Notes: generated by a model from the sequence alone, not told the origin. Positions 46,709-55,529 are shown, counted from the stretch's first letter. The stretch is DNA of 64,000 bases from Caballeronia sp. LZ062 (GCF_031450785.1 NZ_JARTWB010000002.1:1860001-1924000); one strand, 5' to 3'. Numbers and translations are program-made.

Positions 46709-47650
46709 ATGAATCTGCATCAGTTCCGCTTCGTGCGGGAGGCCGTGCGGCAGAACTTCAACCTGACCGAAGCCGCGAAAGCGCTGTATACGTCGCAGCC
46801 CGGCGTGTCTAAGGCGATCATCGAGCTCGAAGATGAACTGGGCGTGGAAATCTTCACGCGGCACGGCAAACGCGTGCGGTCGCTGACCGAGCCGGGGCGC
46901 ATCATCCTCGCTTCGGTCGAGAAAATCCTGCAGGAAGTGGAGAGCCTGAAGCGCGTCGGCAAGGATTACGCGGCGCAGGATCAGGGCAATCTCGTGATCG
47001 CGGCGACGCACACGCAGGCGCGCTACTCGTTGCCGGCGGCCATCGCGGAATTCAAGAAACGCTTCCCGAAAGTGCACCTGTCGATTCTGCAAGGCAGCCC
47101 GACGCAGGTCGCCGAGATGGTCATTCACGATCAGGCGGATATCGCCATCGCCACCGAAGCCATCGCCAACTATAAGGAACTGGTGTCGCTGCCCTGCTTC
47201 CAGTGGCAGCATCTGGCGGTCATGCTGCCCGACCATCCGCTTCTGGAACGCAAGCTTCTCACGCTCGACGACCTCGTGCAGTACCCGCTCATCACGTACG
47301 AAGCGGCGTTCGCCGGGCGCACGAAGATCAACCACGCGTTCCAACTGCGCAGTTTGACGCCGGATATCGTGCTCGAAGCGATCGACGCGGACGTCATCAA
47401 GACTTACGTCGAACTGGGGCTCGGCGTCGGGATCATGGCGGATATCGCGTTCAATCCGGAGCGCGACCGCCATTTGCGCGCGATGCCGGTCGGGCATCTG
47501 TTCGGCACGAACGTCACGCGGCTCGCGCTCAAGCAAGGCGCTTATCTGCGCAGCTATGTGTATACGCTCGTCGAGCTGCTTTCGCCGTCCATGAACCGGA
47601 AGCTCATCGAGCAGGCGCTTTCCGGCGAGCACGAAAGCTACGAACTCTGA
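46709..47650 (+). CDS. cysB: CysB-family LysR transcriptional regulator
   Basis: A 313-residue LysR regulator of the CysB/Cbl/SsuR group: N terminus MNLHQFRFVREAVRQNFNLTEAAKALYTSQPGVSKAI is the helix-turn-helix, and the effector domain has the CysB-type THTQARYSLP and YEAAFAGRTKIN segments. These proteins activate sulfur assimilation genes and sense N-acetylserine, sulfate or related signals. Divergent placement to cysI supports control of the operon. Whether it is CysB proper or the Burkholderia SsuR-like paralogue cannot be decided from this sequence alone. Confidence 0.88.
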   Translation: MNLHQFRFVREAVRQNFNLTEAAKALYTSQPGVSKAIIELEDELGVEIFTRHGKRVRSLTEPGRIILASVEKILQEVESLKRVGKDYAAQDQGNLVIAATHTQARYSLPAAIAEFKKRFPKVHLSILQGSPTQVAEMVIHDQADIAIATEAIANYKELVSLPCFQWQHLAVMLPDHPLLERKLLTLDDLVQYPLITYEAAFAGRTKINHAFQLRSLTPDIVLEAIDADVIKTYVELGLGVGIMADIAFNPERDRHLRAMPVGHLFGTNVTRLALKQGAYLRSYVYTLVELLSPSMNRKLIEQALSGEHESYEL

Positions 47651-47711
47651 GTCTGAAGGCGACGGCGCAATGCCGATCACAACAACACCAACTTTCCTGG
47701 AGACCTTTCCG

Positions 47712-48872
47712 ATGACGTTGTCGAGACTCACGCGCCGTGTCGCCGCCGGCGCCGCGCTGGCTGTGCTGGCCGCCGCCGCACACGCGCAGATCAAGGTCGG
47801 CGTGGATCTGTCGAGCACGGGGCCTGCCGCTGCCATCGGCATCACGAGCAAGAACGCGATGCTGATGTGGCCGAAGACCATCGCGGGACAGGAGGCGCAG
47901 TACATCATTCTCGACGACGGCTCGGACCCCGGCGCGGCGGTGCGCAATATCCGCAAGCTGATTACCGAGGACAAGGTCGACGTGATCGTCGGGCCGAACA
48001 TCACGCCGGCTGCGCTTGCGGCGCTCGATCCGGTCGCCGAATACCAGACGCCGATGATCACGCTGATCGGCTCGGCGTCGGTGGTCGAACCGCAGGAAGG
48101 CAAGAAGGTCTGGGCGTTCAAGATGGCGCAGACCGACCGCGCGATGGCCGATGTGATGACGCGCTATATGGCCAACCACGGCGTGAAGACGGTCGGCTTC
48201 ATCGGCTTCGCGGACAGTTACGGCGATAGCTGGCTGTCCGAGTTCACCAAATTCGCGGATCTTCGCCATATCAAGATAGTCGCGAGCGAACGCTTCAACC
48301 GGACGGACGCGAGCGTCACCGGGCAGATTCTCAAGCTGATGGCCGCGAAGCCCGACGCGGTGCTGATCGCGGGCGCGGGCACGCCGACGGTGCTGCCGCA
48401 GCGCACGCTCGTCGAGCGCGGTTACAAGGGCGCGATCTACCAGACGCACGGCATCGCGACGCCGGAGTTCATCAAGCTCGGCGGCAAGGACGTCGAAGGC
48501 ACGCTCTTTCCGACGCAGCCGGTGGTCGTCGCGCGCACGCTGCCGGCGGATCATCCGTCGAAGAAGGCGGCGCTCGCGTTCGTGGACGCTTACGAGGCCA
48601 AGTACGGCAAAGGCACCGTGACGCAGTTCGCCGGCGATGCGGCGGGCGTCTATCCGCGCTTGCAGGACGCCGTGGCGCGCGCGCTCAAGGCGGGCAAGCC
48701 GGGCACGAAGGAATTTCGCGTCGCGCTGCGCTCGGAACTGGAGCACGCGCATGAGCTCGTGGTGCCGAACGGCGTCGTCAATACGAGCGCAAGCGATCAC
48801 GTCGGCCTCGATCAGCGCGCAAGCGTGATGGGCGTCATTCGCAACGGGGCGTTCACCTATCTGAGTCAGTGA
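47712..48872 (+). CDS. Branched-chain amino acid type ABC transporter substrate-binding protein (solitary)
   Basis: A 386-residue periplasmic binding protein of the LivJ-like (peripla_BP_6) family. The signal peptide has core AAGAALAVLAAAAHAQ, and the mature part starts IKVGVDLSSTGPAAAIG. FIGFADSYGDSWLSEF and GVYPRLQDAVARALKAGKPG are also family-like. ATG 47712 has GGAGA about 10 bases upstream. No permease or ATPase genes are adjacent, so it must work with components coded elsewhere; it shares little obvious similarity with the LivJ coded at 61.5-62.7 kb. The ligand is unknown. Confidence 0.9.
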   Translation: MTLSRLTRRVAAGAALAVLAAAAHAQIKVGVDLSSTGPAAAIGITSKNAMLMWPKTIAGQEAQYIILDDGSDPGAAVRNIRKLITEDKVDVIVGPNITPAALAALDPVAEYQTPMITLIGSASVVEPQEGKKVWAFKMAQTDRAMADVMTRYMANHGVKTVGFIGFADSYGDSWLSEFTKFADLRHIKIVASERFNRTDASVTGQILKLMAAKPDAVLIAGAGTPTVLPQRTLVERGYKGAIYQTHGIATPEFIKLGGKDVEGTLFPTQPVVVARTLPADHPSKKAALAFVDAYEAKYGKGTVTQFAGDAAGVYPRLQDAVARALKAGKPGTKEFRVALRSELEHAHELVVPNGVVNTSASDHVGLDQRASVMGVIRNGAFTYLSQ

Positions 48873-48936
48873 TCGGCGGACGCCCGGCGCTGCTTGCCGA
48901 GCGCGCGGTTTTCGGTCATAATCGCCGACTCAGCGT

Positions 48937-49021
48937 GCCCAGGTGGTGAAATTGGTAGACGCAGGGGACTCAAAATCCCCCGCCGCAAGGCGTGCCGGTT
49001 CGATTCCGGCCCTGGGCACCA
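48937..49021 (+). tRNA. tRNA-Leu (anticodon CAA)
   Basis: An 85-base class II tRNA: acceptor stem GCCCAGG with CCTGGGC, discriminator A and an encoded CCA end. The anticodon arm is GGGGA-CTCAAAA-TCCCC with anticodon CAA, reading UUG. A variable arm CGCCGCAAGGCG and T arm CCGGTTCGATTCCGG are present. Confidence 0.97.
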
Positions 49022-49032
49022 CAGATTTTCCG

Positions 49033-49059
49033 AAAAAGCCGCTCATCGAGCGGCTTTTT
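49033..49059 (+). terminator. Intrinsic terminator after tRNA-Leu
   Basis: A perfect 12-bp stem (49033-49044 with 49048-49059) with a 3-base loop ends in T5. It lies 11 bases after the tRNA. Confidence 0.9.
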
Positions 49060-49681
49060 GCGTTTGGGGATTTCCCCGCGCTTCTTCTCCCACTTCGCGT
49101 TTACTCGGCAGATAAGCCTGTACATCGCTCCCCGTTGTCATGTCTACGTCCGGCTTGCGTTTGGCCCGGCTTCGCTTCGCCTTAACGACGCCGAGAGAAA
49201 TGCGTCGGACTGGACGCGCGTGCCGCCTGGCGCGCGCTCGGAGCATTGAATCCGGTCAATATACGCTCCTACCGCCTCGTTCGGCCGCGCTCATCACGCG
49301 GGCGCGCTCGGCCCAAGGCCGTGCTCAGGAGCACGCGTATCGAACGTGGATGCAGAAAGATGTCACTACGGCAAAGCGCAGGCGTACTGATCGTTTGTCC
49401 GTTCGTGCGTATGACGATGGTCGACAGACGCGCGCCACAAAAATGCGCGCACCTCCGCGTTTTCCCTGACGCGACCATTACGCCAATGTGCGCAATCGCT
49501 TAGACGTACTGCAGCTGGCGTCGCAAGAATGGGCTTCTAAAACGGCGTCGCGGCATCCCGGCGCGGGGCGTGTCACGAGGACGCGCGCCCGCGAGGCAAT
49601 CCGACAGGGCTTGCACTGGATCCACCGCTGCCGTGATTTCGCTTCGCGCGTTGCGCGAGCCATAACTCGAACGAGCGCGCC
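49060..49681. other. Gene-poor region between tRNA-Leu and the zinc-ribbon gene
   Basis: About 620 bases without a coding region that I can support. Short frames exist on both strands but none has a plausible ribosome-binding site with recognisable protein character. I see no integrase remnant or tRNA 3' duplication. The promoter of the zinc-ribbon gene is presumably near the right end but I cannot place it. Confidence 0.6.
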
Positions 49682-51724
49682 ATGACGCAAACCGATTCTT
49701 CGCTGACGCTGGATGCCGTCATCTGCGGCCGATGCCACGCCATTTCGCCCGCCGACGACCACACTTGTCCTTACTGCGGCGCGGACCGCCACGGCGCGGT
49801 GTTTACGAGCGTCGCCGATGCGGCGTCGGTCATTCCGGTCGAGGAGTCGCGCGATTTCGTCGATCTGCGCGACACCGGCTGGCTCACGCGGCTCGCGCGC
49901 CGGAAGATGGTGACGTCGTATCCGAGCCTGGTCGAGCCCGGCGACGAGCCCGTCGCCCCGGTGCGACGACCGGCGCGCAAGATAATGGCGGTGCTGGTGA
50001 GCGGCGTCGTGGCGGGCGTGGCGGGCGGCGTGTATTTCTATGCCCAGCAGGACGCCGAAGTCGCTCCCACGAGATCCGTCAGCGCGGCGGGGGCTGTCGG
50101 CGACGGCGCTTCTGGGGTGCAAGGCCATGGCGATGTCGATCGGCCCGCGCTAGCGCGGCATGAAAGCGCTACGGCGAGTGGGAACGCGCGTAATGCCGGT
50201 CAGGCAGAAACGGGAAGCGCTTCGCCCGAACGTTCGCAGGCATCGCCGGGCGACACTGCGGCCGGACCCGTCGTTTCGCAGGCAGGCTCGGGCGGAGCGT
50301 CGCCGGCGCTGTCTGCGCATTCACGTACGTTCGCAAGCGCGACGGTTGAGCCTGCTGTGACGGCATCGACGAACAAGAACGCCGGGGCATCGCAACCGGC
50401 AAGCGCCTCGTCGGCGACGCTTGCGTCACAGCAGCCGCAGGCGGCGACGCGCCCGGCATCAACCGAACCGACGGCATCGTTGTCGGCAAATCGCGCGACA
50501 ACCGCAGTTGCACCGCAGTCGCAATCAGCCGCGACGCAGCCGGGACCAGCCGCGCCGATGGCATCGTTGTCGGCGAATCGTGCGGCGACGAGTCTGTCGC
50601 AGCAGACGCCAACGACCGCGACGCACGTAGGCCCAACGGCACCGACCACATCGTTGTCGGCGAATCGTGCGGCGACAAGTCTGTCGCAGCAGACGCAAAC
50701 GACCGCCACGCAAGCAGGCCCAACGGCACCGACCACATCGTTGTCGGCGAATCGTGCGGCGACAAGTCTGTCGCAACAGCCGCAAACGACCGCCACGCAA
50801 GCAGGCACAACCGCACCGACCACATCGTTGTCGGCGAATCGTGCGGCGACAAGTCTGTCGCAACAGCCGCAAACGACCGCCACGCAAGCAGGCCCAACGG
50901 CACCGACCACATCGTTGTCGGCAAATCGCGCGACGACCAGCGTTTCGCCACAGTCGCAAGTAGCCGCGATGCAACCGGGCCCGACCGCACCGACCACATC
51001 GTCATCAGCAAATCGCGCAACGCCCAGCCTTTCGCCGCAACCGCAAACAGCCGCGCCGTTAGCGTCGCTGCCGTCGAGCCCTCGCGCGCCGCAGCCGCAG
51101 CCGCAGACCACGGCGGCCACGCCGGAGAAGTCGCCGCCATCAGCTGTCGCCGCCAGCGCACGCCGCAACGACGACGCGCCGCAACAATCCGCGTCCGTGG
51201 CCCACGCCGAACGAACGGCCGCGCCCGCAGTCGCGCGCAACGTCGTCGCGGTGAGGCAGGCGCTCGCCGCCCACGACCTGGCGGCTGCGCGCCGCCACAT
51301 GCGCGGCGTGTACTCGAATCAGCCGCAAAGCCCGGAGGTTCAGCAACTCGCCGCCGATCTGTCTCGTCAAGAGCGCGCCCGCGACAGCGCCATGGCGAAC
51401 GCTCGCTCGTGTTCCGTGAACAAGGAGCCCGCTTGCGCCGTGCGCAACGCCCGCCGCGCGGTGGCGCTCGATCCGCGCAATCCGCAGGCGCAGACGCTGC
51501 TGCGTCAGGCGACGGCCGCGCAAGCTGAGGCCAACACCGCGTACTTCCGTCAGGCAAGCGCACTGCCCGCGCCCATGCAAGCAGCAATGACCTTCGACGG
51601 ACGCTGGAGCGTCGCAGGCCGACACGGGCCCGCGACGAGCCACCAGGACGGCTCGTCATCGACCTTTACGATTTTCGGTCTGGGCGTGCCGACCGTATCG
51701 AAAGGACGCGGCGACGCGCATTGA
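49682..51724 (+). CDS. Zinc-ribbon, single-pass membrane protein with 29-residue repeats and a TPR-like C terminus
   Basis: A 680-residue protein of unrecognised function. Residues 14-34 form a zinc ribbon (CGRCHAISPADDHTCPYCGA, two CxxC knuckles). One membrane helix is at about 100-120 (IMAVLVSGVVAGVAGGVYFY). A long Ser/Thr/Ala/Gln linker follows, with about seven 29-residue repeats from residue 266 to about 465, each starting SLSANRA or a close variant. The last 170 or so residues are helical and TPR-like (VRQALAAHDLAAARRHMRGV, then ACAVRNARRAVALDPRNPQA), with a Cys pair. The layout suggests a cytoplasmic zinc ribbon and an extended stalk carrying a periplasmic TPR module, or the reverse. 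Composition is more Thr/Gln-rich than its neighbours. No operon partner is evident. Confidence 0.75.
   Translation: MTQTDSSLTLDAVICGRCHAISPADDHTCPYCGADRHGAVFTSVADAASVIPVEESRDFVDLRDTGWLTRLARRKMVTSYPSLVEPGDEPVAPVRRPARKIMAVLVSGVVAGVAGGVYFYAQQDAEVAPTRSVSAAGAVGDGASGVQGHGDVDRPALARHESATASGNARNAGQAETGSASPERSQASPGDTAAGPVVSQAGSGGASPALSAHSRTFASATVEPAVTASTNKNAGASQPASASSATLASQQPQAATRPASTEPTASLSANRATTAVAPQSQSAATQPGPAAPMASLSANRAATSLSQQTPTTATHVGPTAPTTSLSANRAATSLSQQTQTTATQAGPTAPTTSLSANRAATSLSQQPQTTATQAGTTAPTTSLSANRAATSLSQQPQTTATQAGPTAPTTSLSANRATTSVSPQSQVAAMQPGPTAPTTSSSANRATPSLSPQPQTAAPLASLPSSPRAPQPQPQTTAATPEKSPPSAVAASARRNDDAPQQSASVAHAERTAAPAVARNVVAVRQALAAHDLAAARRHMRGVYSNQPQSPEVQQLAADLSRQERARDSAMANARSCSVNKEPACAVRNARRAVALDPRNPQAQTLLRQATAAQAEANTAYFRQASALPAPMQAAMTFDGRWSVAGRHGPATSHQDGSSSTFTIFGLGVPTVSKGRGDAH
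50477..51085 (+). repeat. In-frame 87-bp coding repeats (about seven units)
   Basis: Units begin at 50477, 50564, 50651, 50738, 50825, 50912 and 50999, each 87 bases (29 codons). The central three (50651-50911) are nearly identical in DNA as well as protein, indicating recent duplication; the outer units are diverged. The last unit is degenerate. Copy number is likely to vary between strains. Confidence 0.9.
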
Positions 51725-51754
51725 GGGCGAAGCCGCATGCAGCGGCGCGGCTCG

Positions 51755-52290
51755 TCAACACCAGCGCGCGGGCAGTTGACGCACGGGACGCACATTGTTC
51801 GTGCGAAGCCGCAAGCGAAGGCACACGCGGCACGCCGACACCAGCGCGCGGGCAGTTGACGCTCGAGACGCACATTGTCCGCGCGTAGCCACAAGCGAAG
51901 GCACACGCGCGGCACGTTAGCACCAGCTCGCGTGCAGCTGACGCTCGGGACGCGCATTGATCACGCGGAGCTGCAAGCGAAGGCACACGCGGCACGCCCG
52001 ACACCAGCGCGCGGGCAGTTGACGCTCGAGACGCACATTGTCCGCGCGTAGCCACAAGCGAAGGCACACGCGGCACGCCCGACACCAGCGCGCGGGCAGT
52101 TGACGCTCGAGACGCACATTGTCCGCGCGAAGCCGCGAACCACCGCCCACGCCCGGCACGCCGACACCATCGCGCGGGCAGTTGACGCACGGGATGCGCA
52201 TTGACCGCACGAAGCCGCAAGCAACGGCACACGCCCACATCGCCGCGCGCAGTCGACGCACGGGACACGCGTTCTCCGCATCGCCGCGCC
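51755..52290. repeat. Noncoding tandem array of 80-82 bp units (about seven copies)
   Basis: Imperfect head-to-tail units share the landmark GCGCGGGCAGTTGACGC (the last copies vary); the GTTGAC-like core occurs at 51775, 51855, 51937, 52018, 52099, 52181 and 52252. Spacings are 80, 82, 81, 81, 82 and 71 bases. Each unit also holds a CACATTGTCCGCGCG-like block and GCAAGCGAAGGCACACGCGG. On the minus strand the 81-base units translate in phase to a Cys-rich repeated peptide (MCVSSVNCPRAGVGRA type), probably a chance result of length divisible by three. It fills the roughly 600 bases between the zinc-ribbon gene and rsuA. Confidence 0.85.
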
Positions 52291-52331
52291 GCCTCCCTTG
52301 CTAGAATGCGCCCTCCGCCCTCGCTCGTCCG

Positions 52332-53042
52332 ATGGATCTCGAATCGCTTCTCTTCTCGCAAGGCTTCGGCTCGCGCCGTCAATGTCGCGGCATCATCGCG
52401 GAGGGCCGAGTTCGGATCGGCGGTGAAGTCTGCACCGATCCGCTCGCCGATCTCGCCGTCGCCGACACGCCGGACTTCGAAGTCGACGGCCGCGTCTGGA
52501 CGTATCGCGAAAAGGCGTATATCGCGATGAACAAGCCCGCAGGCTACGAATGCTCGCGCGATCCGCAGCATCACCTAAGCGTGTTTCATCTGCTGCCGCC
52601 GCAGTTGGTCGAGCGCGGCGTGCAGCCGGTCGGCCGGCTCGATCAGGACACGACCGGCCTGCTGCTCTTTTCCGACGACGGCGCGTTCGTCCACGCGTTC
52701 ACCTCGCCCAAGCGCAAGGTGCCGAAGGTTTATCTCGCGACGCTGCGCCATCCGCTCAACGACGCCCAGCTCGCGAGCCTGCGCGACGGCGTGCTGCTGC
52801 ACGGCGAAACCAAGCCGACTGCCGCGCTCGCGGCGCTTCGGCGCGAGGAACGGCTGCTCGAACTGACCGTTCTCGAAGGCAAATACCATCAGGTGAAGCG
52901 GATGATCGCTGCGGCGGGCAATCGCGTCGAGAAGCTGCATCGGGAGCGCGTTGGGGGATATGCGCTGCCCGCGTCGCTCGCGGAAGGTCAATGGCTCTGG
53001 CTCGATGACACCGATCTCGCTGCACTGCGCGCCAAAGCCTGA
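52332..53042 (+). CDS. rsuA: RsuA-family pseudouridine synthase
   Basis: The enzyme isomerises a uridine in rRNA (U516 of 16S rRNA for E. coli RsuA). The 236-residue protein has an N-terminal S4-like RNA-binding domain (LLFSQGFGSRRQCRGIIAEG), then the catalytic domain with YIAMNKPAGYECSRD and VGRLDQDTTGLLLFSDDG, in which the Asp after GRL is the nucleophile. KYHQVKRMIAAAGNRVEKLHR is the C-terminal family motif. Exact target uridine cannot be fixed by sequence. Confidence 0.92.
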   Translation: MDLESLLFSQGFGSRRQCRGIIAEGRVRIGGEVCTDPLADLAVADTPDFEVDGRVWTYREKAYIAMNKPAGYECSRDPQHHLSVFHLLPPQLVERGVQPVGRLDQDTTGLLLFSDDGAFVHAFTSPKRKVPKVYLATLRHPLNDAQLASLRDGVLLHGETKPTAALAALRREERLLELTVLEGKYHQVKRMIAAAGNRVEKLHRERVGGYALPASLAEGQWLWLDDTDLAALRAKA

Positions 53043-53194
53043 CGCGAAGCCTGCGGCTCTGCAGCGGTGATTGATCACGCCAATCCGTAGAAGCCCCCAT
53101 GCCTTGCCGTTGCGCCGCAGCATGCCTTCTGCGCGCGGCGCTCATATACTCGTCTTACGGAATCACAATCACTAGAAGAAAGCTGGAGGGCATC

Positions 53195-53371
53195 ATGGCT
53201 TCCCACATAAGCGTCGCGCTGATTGCGTTCGTGGCGTTGAGCGCGGTCGTCATCGGGATTTTGGGTGTCGTCATGCGCGTGCGTCACCGGTATTCGCCGA
53301 ATCTCATCGGCGCATTGATCGGCGCGCTTATGTGCTTCGTCCTGCTCGAAACGATTCCCGCACTGATCTAG
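53195..53371 (+). CDS. Small two-helix membrane protein
   Basis: A 58-residue protein with two hydrophobic helices (SVALIAFVALSAVVIGILGVV and LIGALIGALMCFVLLETIPALI in outline) joined by a basic loop RVRHRYSPN. CTGGAGGG about 6 bases before ATG 53195 is a strong ribosome-binding site, which supports translation. Function unknown. Its stop overlaps the convergent epimerase stop (53368-53371). The loop charge suggests both termini face the periplasm. Confidence 0.65.
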   Translation: MASHISVALIAFVALSAVVIGILGVVMRVRHRYSPNLIGALIGALMCFVLLETIPALI

Positions 53372-54405
53372 CGCTGCTTCGTCCCGTCACGAGAGCGCAA
53401 GAATGCGTCCACTGTCGGATAGCGCAGTGCGTAGCGCAACTCGCGTTTCAGGCGCGAGTTGGACAGACGTCGGGATTCCCGCATGAACGAAAGCGTCACC
53501 GGTTCGAGACGCTCTTCTGCCTGCTCACGCGTGATGCGCGGCACGCGCGGCAAACCGTATGCATCGGCGACGCGATCGAAATAATCGGCCATGCGCAGAT
53601 CGGTGTCATCGGATGCGTTGATGACGCGTTGCGCGCGCCCGCGCCCGAGCGCGCGCACGAGAATGGCGGCGAGATCGTCGGCGTGGATGTGGTTCGTGTA
53701 GACGTCGTCGCGTTCGATCAGCGCGGGCATCGCCCGTTCGATGCGCGCAAGCGGCAGGCGATTGTCCGCGTAAATGCCGGGAATTCGCACGATGCACACG
53801 CGCCAGCCGCTGCACGCGCCCGCGCGGCGCAACTGCTCTTCCGCCGAGACGCGCCGCCGTGCGCGCTCGTTCTCCGGGCGCACCGGCCGCGTTTCGTCGA
53901 TCAACGCGCCGCCGCAGTCGCCGTACACGCCCGTGGTGCTCGCATAGACGAAGCGATACGGCGCGCCGGGCGATGTGGCTCTTGATGTGGCTCCAAAAGA
54001 GGCGTCGGGTACAATGAAAGACGATGCGCGCCACGCGCGATGCGCTGCGACGGCGGCCTGCGGGCTACGTGCTGGGGAACGGCGCGGCGCACGCAATGCT
54101 GCAAGCAAGGCACGCGTGCGGCGGTCGGTTTCGCCCTCGCGCTGAGGCGGCGCAAGATGCAGCACGTGCCGTGCGATGCCCGCGAGCCTGCGAAGGCTGC
54201 GCCTCGCGTCGAGGTCGCCCGCGATCGGCAAGGCGCCTGCCGCGCGCAGTTCAGCGGCGCGTTCGGGGTGATGCGTGAGCGCGATCACGCGAGGCGCTGC
54301 GGCACGCGAGCGCAAGAGCGGCAGCGCGCGCAGCCCGACATCGCCGCATCCGACGATCAGCACGCGCGGGCGGCGCAGAATTCGAGTGGCGATCATGCCG
54401 AGCAT
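53368..54405 (-). CDS. NAD(P)-binding SDR/epimerase family protein (YeeZ-like)
   Basis: A 345-residue extended SDR-type protein. The N-terminal Rossmann motif is RVLIVGCGDVGLRALPLL, the active-site region is YASTTGVYGDCGGALIDETRPVRP, and ADDLAAILVRALGRGRAQRVINASDDTDLRMADYFD follows in the substrate domain. It resembles E. coli YeeZ, whose substrate is not known. Between the cofactor domain and the YASTTG motif there is an extra Arg/Ser-rich stretch of about 40 residues (from RRSPARSPQ to FGATSRATSP) that looks inserted. Start is ATG 54405 or 54396; no clear ribosome-binding site. Divergent from the next gene. Confidence 0.8.
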   Translation of the reverse strand: MLGMIATRILRRPRVLIVGCGDVGLRALPLLRSRAAAPRVIALTHHPERAAELRAAGALPIAGDLDARRSLRRLAGIARHVLHLAPPQREGETDRRTRALLAALRAPRRSPARSPQAAVAAHRAWRASSFIVPDASFGATSRATSPGAPYRFVYASTTGVYGDCGGALIDETRPVRPENERARRRVSAEEQLRRAGACSGWRVCIVRIPGIYADNRLPLARIERAMPALIERDDVYTNHIHADDLAAILVRALGRGRAQRVINASDDTDLRMADYFDRVADAYGLPRVPRITREQAEERLEPVTLSFMRESRRLSNSRLKRELRYALRYPTVDAFLRSRDGTKQR

Positions 54406-54475
54406 TGTATCTGCCGCTCGCGTGACGCGTTCCGGCGTCATCGAGACACACATTCACACATCGCACAATCGATCT

Positions 54476-55507
54476 ATGGCATTCAACGTAACGCTCCGGC
54501 AAAGCGGCCGGCAGTTTCAGGTGGAACCCGACGAACCGGTGCTGACCGCGGCGCTGCGTCAGGGCATCGGCCTGCCCTACGGCTGCAAGAACGGCGCGTG
54601 CGGGTCCTGCAAGGGCTCGGTCGTCGAAGGAGAAGTCGAGCAGGCGCCGCATTCGTCGTCGGCGCTCTCCAACGACGAAAAAACGCGCGGCATGGCGCTC
54701 TTTTGCTGCGCGACGGCGCAGAGCGATCTGACTATCGACGTGCGCGAAGTCGCGGGCGTCGGCGACGTGCAGGTCAAGAAGCTGCCGTGCCGCGTCAATG
54801 CACTTCAGCGCCGCGCGGACGACGTCATCGAAATGAAGCTGCAATTGCCCGCCAACGAGCGCCTGCAATATCTCGCGGGACAGTACATCGAATTCATTTT
54901 GAAAGACGGCAAGCGCCGCAGCTATTCGATGGCGAGCCCGCCGCATCACGAAGGCCCGCTCGAACTGCACATTCGCCACATGCCGGGCGGCACGTTCACG
55001 GACCACGTGTTCGGCGCGATGAAAGAGCGAGACATCCTGCGCTTCGAAGGCCCGCTCGGCACGTTCTTCCTGCGCGACGAATCCGACAAGCCCATCGTGC
55101 TGCTGGCATCGGGCACGGGCTTCGCGCCGATCAAGGCGATCATCGAGCATGCGGTCTTCAAGAACCTGAATCGCCCGATGACGCTTTATTGGGGCGGACG
55201 CCGCAAAAAGGACCTGTACATGATGGACCTCGCCGAGCAATGGGCGAAGGAAGTGCCGAACTTCAAGTTCGTGCCGGTGCTGTCCGAACCCGAGCTGCAC
55301 GACGGCTGGACGGGCCGCACGGGCTTCGTTCATCGCGCTGTCATCGAGGATCTGCCAGACTTGAGCGCATATCAAGTCTATGCGTGCGGTGCGCCCGTGA
55401 TGGTGGAATCGGCGCAGCGCGATTTCACGCAGCATCACCGCTTGCCGGAGGACGAGTTCTACGCCGATTCGTTCACGAGCGCAGCGGACCTCGCGCATCC
55501 GGTCTGA
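54476..55507 (+). CDS. 2Fe-2S ferredoxin/FAD-NAD(P)H oxidoreductase (CDP-6-deoxy-delta-3,4-glucoseen reductase-like)
   Basis: A 343-residue electron-transfer flavoprotein. The N-terminal plant-type 2Fe-2S domain has YGCKNGACGSCKGSV with three ligand Cys and the fourth in LFCCATAQ. The FAD domain has RSYSMASPP, and the NAD domain LLASGTGFAPIKAI and YACGAPVMV. Proteins of this layout are commonly named AscD or CDP-6-deoxy-glucoseen reductase, but no dideoxysugar genes are present here, so the real electron acceptor is probably a housekeeping oxygenase or dehydratase. Start at ATG 54476. Confidence 0.88.
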   Translation: MAFNVTLRQSGRQFQVEPDEPVLTAALRQGIGLPYGCKNGACGSCKGSVVEGEVEQAPHSSSALSNDEKTRGMALFCCATAQSDLTIDVREVAGVGDVQVKKLPCRVNALQRRADDVIEMKLQLPANERLQYLAGQYIEFILKDGKRRSYSMASPPHHEGPLELHIRHMPGGTFTDHVFGAMKERDILRFEGPLGTFFLRDESDKPIVLLASGTGFAPIKAIIEHAVFKNLNRPMTLYWGGRRKKDLYMMDLAEQWAKEVPNFKFVPVLSEPELHDGWTGRTGFVHRAVIEDLPDLSAYQVYACGAPVMVESAQRDFTQHHRLPEDEFYADSFTSAADLAHPV

Positions 55508-55529
55508 CGGACTGCGCGGTCCACGTATG

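Noticed and set aside
48937..49681. Integrated element at tRNA-Leu
   Set aside because: No integrase, no duplicated tRNA 3' end and no mobility genes are visible; left only as a weak possibility.
51755..52290. CRISPR array
   Set aside because: Units are contiguous with similarity over their whole length; there are no constant repeats separated by unique spacers and no cas genes.
51666..52574. A 302-codon minus-strand frame built of Cys/Arg-rich repeats
   Set aside because: It runs antisense into rsuA, and the repeats stay in phase only because the unit length is near 81 bases; no start signal or signal peptide fits. Kept as a note in the array entry.
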